13,714 nt of DNA from Planctomycetota bacterium. Lineage in GTDB: Bacteria > Planctomycetota > JAMOSO01. The notes beneath the pieces were generated by a model that was given only the letters and a program-made list of their open reading frames with translations, was not told the origin of the DNA and made no database searches. A program made the position numbers and the translations under genes. Position 1 is the first letter of the stretch. The number at the start of each line of letters is the position of its first letter. Below, one piece after another: positions 1-5,579 of this stretch. The DNA is taken from contig JAMOSO010000022.1 in NCBI GenBank assembly GCA_027063065.1, forward strand, positions 1-13,714, given 5' to 3'.

Positions 1-602
1 GTGGATCGGGCAAATCTACTTTATTAAAGGCAATTGCTAATTTATTGCCAATTAAGGGTGGACATATTAATTTTGCGGATAAGTCAAAACATATACAGAT
101 GGTTTTTCAAGATCCACGCTCGTCTTTGGATTCTAAAATGATTGCAGTAGATATCATCGCGGAGCCTTTGTTAAATTTTAAGATATGCTCTAAAGATCAA
201 GCCTATAAATTGGCTTTAGAAATGATGAAGAAGGTTAAATTAGATATAGAAAGTGCTAATCGTTTTCCGCATGAATTTTCTGGTGGTCAATGTCAGCGCA
301 TAGGTATAGCCAGAGCTTTAATCTTAAAACCGTCTTTATTGTTGTGTGATGAGCCTGTTTCGGCTTTAGATGTTAGTATTCAGGCGGAAATTTTAGATTT
401 GTTGATTGAGTTACAGCAAGACTTAAACCTTTCTATGTTATTTGTGTCTCATGATTTGGCGGTAGTTCGCTCTATTGCTCATCGTGTTGCAGTAATGTAT
501 CGCGGTCAGATTGTAGAGGTTAAATCAGCAGATGATATTTATACAAAACCTACTCATAATTATACTAAAGAGCTACTTTCAGCCATACCAGTTATCCCGT
601 AA
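1..602 (+). CDS. Opp/Dpp-type ABC importer ATPase, C-terminal part
   Basis: This is the nucleotide-binding subunit of a peptide-type ABC importer and would power uptake through the inner membrane. The gene is cut by the window edge. Reading from base 3, the first visible codons give GSGKSTLLKAIANLL, so the window starts inside the Walker A motif and the open frame continues upstream of the first possible TTG at 45. After that come a Q-loop (MVFQDPRSSLD, Gln codon at 108-110), an ABC signature (FSGGQCQRIGIARAL), a Walker B (LLLCDEPVSALD) and an H-loop (FVSHDLAVV). The VSALDVSIQAEIL and THNYTKELLSAIP wording is typical of OppF/DppF. The protein stops right after SAIPVIP, so the usual oligo_HPY extension of DppF/OppF is missing. 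It could be a separate subunit or the second half of a fused YejF/GsiA-type ATPase; the missing 5' end would decide. A murein-peptide substrate is inferred only from the genes downstream. Confidence 0.93.
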   Translation, partial: GSGKSTLLKAIANLLPIKGGHINFADKSKHIQMVFQDPRSSLDSKMIAVDIIAEPLLNFKICSKDQAYKLALEMMKKVKLDIESANRFPHEFSGGQCQRIGIARALILKPSLLLCDEPVSALDVSIQAEILDLLIELQQDLNLSMLFVSHDLAVVRSIAHRVAVMYRGQIVEVKSADDIYTKPTHNYTKELLSAIPVIP

Positions 603-627
603 TGGTTTTGGTTTATTGTTTTAATAT

Positions 628-639
628 TTAAGTGCTTAA
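628..639. repeat. Short palindrome TTAAG-TG-CTTAA between ABC gene and recycling cluster
   Basis: This is a perfect 5 bp inverted repeat with a 2 bp centre, inside the 69 bp gap before the Mur ligase gene. It is not followed by a run of T, so it is not a convincing terminator. The same core, AAG-CA/TG-CTT, recurs at 12522-12529 and 12652-12659, in front of popT and the porin gene. A protein-binding site is possible, but this is inference from three copies. Confidence 0.3.
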
Positions 640-671
640 TCAAATCTATTAAAAAGCCGATACAGTGATTT

Positions 672-2042
672 ATGGATAAAAAACATTATTTTTTTGTTGG
701 TTTAGGTGGTAGTGGTATGTCGGCCATTGCTCAGTATCTTGTGATGCAAGGGCATACGGTATCGGGCTCTGATCGCAGTTTTGATAACAATCAAAATAAT
801 GATGTAAAACAAGTATTACAGAATTTACAAATAAATATTTATCCACAAGATGGCAGTGGAGTGTCTGCCTCGGTAGATACTTTAGTTACATCTACAGCTA
901 TAGAGGCTAGTATTCCAGATGTTAAACGCGCTTTAGAATTAAACATAACAATTATTAAGCGTGCGCAGATATTGGCAGATATTCATAATAAATCCATTGG
1001 TGTTGCAGTAGGTGGCACAAGCGGTAAAAGCACTGTTACGGGTATGTGTACGCATATTTTACGTCAATTAGATGCTAATCCTTCTGTTATTAATGGTGGT
1101 TTATTATTAAATGTGTTACAAGAAAACTTACCAGGTCTTGGCAATGTTATTTGCGGTGACGGGGCTTGTGTTGTAGAGGCCGATGAAAGTGATGGTTCGA
1201 TAGAGCTTTATAATCCAGCGGTGGCAATTGTTACTAATATTAGTTTAGATCATAAACCACTTGCACAATTACGTCCTCTTTTTAAAGACTTTATACATAG
1301 AGCTTCTATAGGCGCAGTTGTTAATGCCGATTGTTTAGAAACTATGGCATTAGTTGGCAATCAAAATATTTTAACTTTTTCGACTAAACGTAAAGCTGAT
1401 TTATACGCTTGTGATATTACGCCGATTTTAGGTGGCGTTAGGTTTAAACTAAACAACCAAATAGTAAATTTGCAAGTTTTAGGCAAGCATAATGTATCCA
1501 ATGCGTTATCAGCCATTGCCGCTGTGTCATTGTTAGGTTATCCCATTGCCGCCGCCGCTAAGGCGTTGGAATCTTTTATGGGAATACGTCGCCGTTTAGA
1601 ATTAATTACAAAAATAAATGATATAACGATTATTGATGATTTTGCTCATAATCCCGACAAAATAACTGCTAGTTTAGAGGCGTTACAAGAATATTCAGGA
1701 CGATTAATAATTATGTTTCAGCCCCATGGTTTTGGTCCTACTAAATTTTTACGACATGGCTTAGTCGATGCTTTTGCACAAGGTTTAAAACCAGAGGATA
1801 TCCTTTATATGCCAGAAATTTTTTATGCTGGTGGCAGTGCCGTTAAAGATATTTCATCCGAAGACTTATGCAACGATATTAAATGTTGTGGCAAGTTAGC
1901 TATTTTTTGTAACGAAGGACGTAATCAAATTTTGCAAGAAATTAAAAAACAACTTAAACCAAAAGACCGTATTGTGATTATGGGTGCGAGAGACAATTCG
2001 TTAAGAGATTTCGCCTTAGAAATAGCAAACTCTTTGATATGA
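672..2042 (+). CDS. mpl: Mur ligase of the MurC/Mpl group, probable murein peptide ligase
   Basis: This is a cytoplasmic ATP-dependent ligase of the Mur family. Mpl joins recycled L-Ala-D-Glu-mDap tripeptide to UDP-MurNAc; MurC adds L-Ala only. All three Mur domains are visible: an N-terminal UDP-binding fold (FVGLGGSGMSAIA at residues 8-20), a central ATPase (GTSGKST at 115-121, EADESDG at 169-175, then TNISLDH) and a C-terminal domain (DDFAHNPDKI from 322, FQPHGFGP from 349). Its 456 residues are close to E. coli Mpl (457) and shorter than MurC (491). Unusual points are GTSGKST where MurC and Mpl usually have GTHGKTT, and AHNPDK where they have (A/G)HHPT. The start is the first ATG after the ABC gene; no good Shine-Dalgarno sequence is seen. 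The stop overlaps the ldcA start (ATGA). The Mpl role is inferred mainly from the neighbours LdcA, NamZ and MurU-AmgK. A paralogous MurC or a ligase with another peptide substrate remains possible. Confidence 0.8.
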   Translation: MDKKHYFFVGLGGSGMSAIAQYLVMQGHTVSGSDRSFDNNQNNDVKQVLQNLQINIYPQDGSGVSASVDTLVTSTAIEASIPDVKRALELNITIIKRAQILADIHNKSIGVAVGGTSGKSTVTGMCTHILRQLDANPSVINGGLLLNVLQENLPGLGNVICGDGACVVEADESDGSIELYNPAVAIVTNISLDHKPLAQLRPLFKDFIHRASIGAVVNADCLETMALVGNQNILTFSTKRKADLYACDITPILGGVRFKLNNQIVNLQVLGKHNVSNALSAIAAVSLLGYPIAAAAKALESFMGIRRRLELITKINDITIIDDFAHNPDKITASLEALQEYSGRLIIMFQPHGFGPTKFLRHGLVDAFAQGLKPEDILYMPEIFYAGGSAVKDISSEDLCNDIKCCGKLAIFCNEGRNQILQEIKKQLKPKDRIVIMGARDNSLRDFALEIANSLI

Positions 2043-2806
2043 CAAAGACTATAGCCTTAATTTCTCCTGCTTCACCAGTGAGTCCTAATGATGTGTTAGA
2101 AGGTAAAAATTTTTTAGAAGCTCGTGGGTATGATGTTATCGAATCTCCATATTTATATGACGTTGAAAGGTTTTTAGCTGGAGATGATATTTCTAGGGCT
2201 AAAGAATTTATGTGGGCATGGTGTCAAGATGGTATTGATTTAATTATTGCTGTTCGTGGCGGTTATGGCTCGCAGCGTATTTTGCCATATTTAGATTGGA
2301 ATGAGATAAAAAAACATAACAAATTATTTTTTGGATTTAGCGATATTACTGCTTTGCAACTGGCTTTGCTTGCCAAGTCCAATAAGCCTTCGTATAGCGG
2401 TTTTGTTTTGGTTGGTAGTGAAGGTCAAAATCGACAGGGGTTAATCGATATTATTGAAGATACAGTCAAGCCTGCAAAATATGTGGGCGGATGTTTGTCT
2501 TTGGTTTGCAGTTTGTTGGGTAGTGAATATCTGCCATCTTTTACCGACTCTAATATTTTATTAGAGGACGTCGGAGAAAAACCTTATCGTATAGATAGGA
2601 TGTTAAGTTCTTTGGACTTAGCAGGTTGTTTTGATGGTTGTAATTCGGTCACTTTTGGCAGTTTTAAAGATTGTTACTCGACAGATACGCAAGATGGCAC
2701 TATTGGTGATGTTTTAAAATATTGGCAGAACAAAATAACTAAACCCGTATATTTAAAAACAACTTATGGTCATGGCGCAGGAGAAATTATTAAATGTCAG
2801 TATTAA
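2039..2806 (+). CDS. ldcA: Muramoyltetrapeptide LD-carboxypeptidase (peptidase family S66)
   Basis: LdcA removes the terminal D-Ala from murein tetrapeptide in the cytoplasm, giving the tripeptide that Mpl reuses. Family marks are an N-terminal ALISPASPV, the RGGYGSQRILPYLDW block, the nucleophile motif GFSDIT (Ser101), GGCLSLVCSLLGSEYLP, the LLEDVGEKPYRIDRML block that carries the catalytic Glu (E176 or E180), and a C-terminal YGHGAGE with the catalytic His (H245). The Ser-Glu-His set is therefore complete. At 255 residues it is shorter than E. coli LdcA (about 304). The loss seems to lie between the Ser block and the GGCLSL block and at the C-terminus. There is no signal peptide. The start ATG overlaps the ligase stop by 4 bp, and the gene end overlaps the namZ start by 13 bp, so translation is probably coupled. 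Confidence 0.93.
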   Translation: MTKTIALISPASPVSPNDVLEGKNFLEARGYDVIESPYLYDVERFLAGDDISRAKEFMWAWCQDGIDLIIAVRGGYGSQRILPYLDWNEIKKHNKLFFGFSDITALQLALLAKSNKPSYSGFVLVGSEGQNRQGLIDIIEDTVKPAKYVGGCLSLVCSLLGSEYLPSFTDSNILLEDVGEKPYRIDRMLSSLDLAGCFDGCNSVTFGSFKDCYSTDTQDGTIGDVLKYWQNKITKPVYLKTTYGHGAGEIIKCQY

Positions 2807-3963
2807 CTGGTTTGCAACAAGTTAAAAATAAATGGCCCATACATCTTAAAGGAGCAAAGGTAGGTTTGGTCTGTCATCCGGCTTCTATTGATAATGAATA
2901 TAATCATGCTGTAGATATATTTCAAAAGGCAGATTTTTGCAAATTAACGACATTATTTGGGCCTCAACATGGAATCAAAGGGCATACGCAGGATAATATG
3001 ATTGAGTGGGAGGGTGGCATAGATGCAGTAACAGGTTTAAAATTATATTCGTTATACGGTAAACATAGGCAACCAACCGAGCAAATGTTTGCAAATTTAG
3101 ATGCGATTGTTATTGATTTGCAAGATGTTGGTGCCAGATATTATACTTTTATTTGGACTATGGATTTGATTTTTAAAACTGCCCAAGCCTGTGGAATTGA
3201 GGTTGTTGTATTAGATAGACCAAACCCCATTAATGGTATTGATATTGAAGGTAATGTTTTACAAAAAGGTTTTGAATCATTTGTAGGTTTGCGTCCATTG
3301 CCTATGCGCCATGCAATGACTATAGCAGAAATTGCCAATTATTTTGCAGGAGAATTTTATCCAAGTTTAAAATTAAATCTTATTTTGATGCATAGTTGGC
3401 AACGAGAAATGTTTTTTGATGAAACAAACCTACCGTGGGTTATGCCTTCACCAAATATGCCAACATTAGATACGGCTATAGTTTATCCAGGTGGATGTTT
3501 GTTAGAGGCAACTAATGTCAGTGAAGGACGTGGCACAACTAGACCGTTTGAAATAATCGGCGCACCTTGGATTGATGCAGAAAATTTAAGTGCCAAACTT
3601 AAATCAAAGCAATTATCGGGTTTGCAAGTTAGACCTGTTGGATTTCAACCAACTTTTCAAAAATATGCCAATGAGTTGTGTTTTGGTGTTCAATTACATG
3701 TTGTCGATAGAAAAACATTTAAATCAGTGGAGGCTATTACAGCTATTTTTGATATACTAAAGGATGCATATCCCGATAAATTTCAGTGGAAAAACCCGCC
3801 TTACGAATACGAGTACACAAAGTTGCCAATAGATATTTTAGCTGGTTGTAGCGACTATCGTGTGCGTATAGATGCACAAACTTCGTGGCAAGCAATGGTT
3901 GATAGTTATCGTTTGCAAATAGATATCTTTAATAAAACACGCCAAAAATATTTGCTTTATTAG
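2794..3963 (+). CDS. namZ: Exo-beta-N-acetylmuramidase NamZ (DUF1343, GH171), no signal peptide
   Basis: NamZ of Bacillus subtilis (YbbC) releases MurNAc from the non-reducing end of peptidoglycan fragments and founds glycoside hydrolase family GH171. This protein has the DUF1343 landmarks in order: GLVCHPASID, LFGPQHGIKG followed by QDNMIEWEG, IDLQDVGARYYTFIWTMD, LDRPNPING, FVGLRPLPMRHAMTIAEIA, SPNMPTLDTAIVYPGGCLLEATN and SEGRGTTRPFEIIGAPW. Its 389 residues match a complete enzyme domain. The N-terminus (MSVLTGLQQVKNKW) has no hydrophobic export signal. An in-frame TAA (2791-2793) lies directly before the ATG, so the start cannot be moved upstream. A cytoplasmic place of action is therefore likely, unlike the secreted Bacillus enzyme. 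AGGAG at 2779-2783, inside the end of ldcA, serves as the ribosome-binding site. The usual PEHG of many members reads PQHG here. The next gene starts 2 bp after the stop. Confidence 0.92.
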   Translation: MSVLTGLQQVKNKWPIHLKGAKVGLVCHPASIDNEYNHAVDIFQKADFCKLTTLFGPQHGIKGHTQDNMIEWEGGIDAVTGLKLYSLYGKHRQPTEQMFANLDAIVIDLQDVGARYYTFIWTMDLIFKTAQACGIEVVVLDRPNPINGIDIEGNVLQKGFESFVGLRPLPMRHAMTIAEIANYFAGEFYPSLKLNLILMHSWQREMFFDETNLPWVMPSPNMPTLDTAIVYPGGCLLEATNVSEGRGTTRPFEIIGAPWIDAENLSAKLKSKQLSGLQVRPVGFQPTFQKYANELCFGVQLHVVDRKTFKSVEAITAIFDILKDAYPDKFQWKNPPYEYEYTKLPIDILAGCSDYRVRIDAQTSWQAMVDSYRLQIDIFNKTRQKYLLY

Positions 3964-3965
3964 TT

Positions 3966-5579
3966 ATGTCAGGTATTAATTTATTTATTGCTGCTGCTGG
4001 ATATGGTTCAAGATTAGCACCATTAACTGATGAGATACCTAAGCCGTTAATAAAAGTAAATAATATTCCTGCGATAGATTATGTTTTAATGCATGCTTAT
4101 AGTAGTTTTGTTTTAAATAAAATTGTGATTAATACCCATCACTTGGCAGAACAAATAAGGCGATGGGCAAATAAAAGTTTATTGTCTAGCCAGATACATT
4201 TATTGTATGAAAGTCAAATCCTGGGTACTGGTGGAGCGTTGGCAAATGCAAAATCTGTATTGCAATCAGGTACAACACTTGTGTTAAATTCTGATGTTAT
4301 ATCTGATATGGATTTGGTTTCTATGTATGAATATCATCAAGTAAATCAAAATGACATTACTTTGGCAATCGACAGTAATGCACGCCATAAGACTGTTGGC
4401 TTGGATGTTAATGGTTGTTTGGTATGTGTGGGGTTGGATAATGATGTCGATAAACAAGTGGATAGGTGGGTAGGTTTTGCATGTGCGGCTTTATATCAGC
4501 CAAAATTTATTAGTTTATTGCCCGATGGTAATTCTCACGTAGTAAGTGCTTGGTTAAAGGCAAAACAATTAAATTTTAAAATAGGTACATGGGATATTGG
4601 CAATTGCTATTGGTGTGATATAGGTACTTTGCAGGATTTAGAAACTGCAAATATATATTTAAAAAAACATAGAATTGATTTTTATCCTAACGATAGATTT
4701 TTAAAAAATCGTAAGCCTAAATTTTTGGGTTCAGGGGGTGGCAATAGATGTTATTATCGCTGTCAAGATAGTTTATTGTCTTCTTCGCCATTAGATGATG
4801 AAGATATTTATTTTCAGGTTGAGCATACAGAGTTTTTTTTAGCAGCAGGTTTAAATGTTCCTAAAATATATGAAGTTGATTTTCCAACCAAAAGATTATT
4901 ATTGCAAGATTTGGGTGATATAACTTTACAGCAAGCACCAACATTGTCTAATTATAAAAAAACTTTAGATCAGTTATTTATTTTACATAGTTTAAATCCA
5001 AAAGATTGTTTTAAATTAAATAGTAGATGTTTAGATTATGCAATGTTACAGTGGGAATCGTCATATTTTAAAAAATATCATTTAGAGACCAGTTTAGATG
5101 ATATAAATTTGCAAAAGGAATTTGATTATTTAGCTAGTGAAGTATCTAAAATTCCAACTGGCATTATTCATCGAGATTGTCAAAGCCAAAATGTTATGCT
5201 TTTTGATAATCAAGCTTGGTTTATTGATTTTCAAGGAGCTAGACGAGGGGCGGTATTGTATGATTTAGCATCATTGCTAAGAGATCCTTATGTGGATATT
5301 TCTGATATGTATTTAGAATTGGTAGATTATTATTATTTTAAATTAAAACAAGTCAAGCATACTGCAATGAATAATTTTAAACGCAATTTACGTTTTTGTG
5401 GTATTCAACGGCATTTACAGGCCTTGGGTGCTTATGGGTTTTTAAGTACAGTTAAGGGTAAGCCGCAATATTTAAAATATATAAAACCGGCTTTAAATTA
5501 TTTGCTTAATGAGTTAGGCGATGATTTTCCTGCGATTAAGCAAGCATTATTAATTAAAAATAATAATCAATTTATTTGA
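3966..5579 (+). CDS. murU-amgK: Fused MurNAc-1-phosphate uridylyltransferase (MurU) and MurNAc/GlcNAc kinase (AmgK)
   Basis: One polypeptide holds two recycling activities. Residues 1 to about 225 form a sugar-phosphate nucleotidyltransferase: AAAGYGSRLAPLTDEIPKPL (catalytic Arg16 and Lys26), ESQILGTGGAL, then LNSDV for metal binding and WCDIGT near its end. From about residue 250 onward comes an aminoglycoside-phosphotransferase-fold kinase: GGGNRCYYRC, LLLQDLGD, the catalytic loop HRDCQSQN (H402, D404, N409), IDFQGARRG (metal-binding D421) and YDLASLLRD, which is a strong AmgK signature. Family knowledge: AmgK makes MurNAc-alpha-1-phosphate and MurU converts it to UDP-MurNAc, bypassing de novo synthesis through MurA. 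In Pseudomonas these are two adjacent genes; here they are joined in the order MurU then AmgK, with a linker of about 25 residues. It starts 2 bp after namZ, and its last 8 bp overlap the end of mutS on the other strand. The exact sugar preference is inferred. Confidence 0.9.
   Translation: MSGINLFIAAAGYGSRLAPLTDEIPKPLIKVNNIPAIDYVLMHAYSSFVLNKIVINTHHLAEQIRRWANKSLLSSQIHLLYESQILGTGGALANAKSVLQSGTTLVLNSDVISDMDLVSMYEYHQVNQNDITLAIDSNARHKTVGLDVNGCLVCVGLDNDVDKQVDRWVGFACAALYQPKFISLLPDGNSHVVSAWLKAKQLNFKIGTWDIGNCYWCDIGTLQDLETANIYLKKHRIDFYPNDRFLKNRKPKFLGSGGGNRCYYRCQDSLLSSSPLDDEDIYFQVEHTEFFLAAGLNVPKIYEVDFPTKRLLLQDLGDITLQQAPTLSNYKKTLDQLFILHSLNPKDCFKLNSRCLDYAMLQWESSYFKKYHLETSLDDINLQKEFDYLASEVSKIPTGIIHRDCQSQNVMLFDNQAWFIDFQGARRGAVLYDLASLLRDPYVDISDMYLELVDYYYFKLKQVKHTAMNNFKRNLRFCGIQRHLQALGAYGFLSTVKGKPQYLKYIKPALNYLLNELGDDFPAIKQALLIKNNNQFI

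Noticed and set aside
628-639. Terminator after the ABC gene
   Set aside because: The stem is only 5 bp, all but two of its pairs are A-T, and it is not followed by T residues.
672-2042. Housekeeping MurC
   Set aside because: The length, the altered P-loop and the company of LdcA, NamZ and MurU-AmgK fit recycling better. It is kept only as an alternative.
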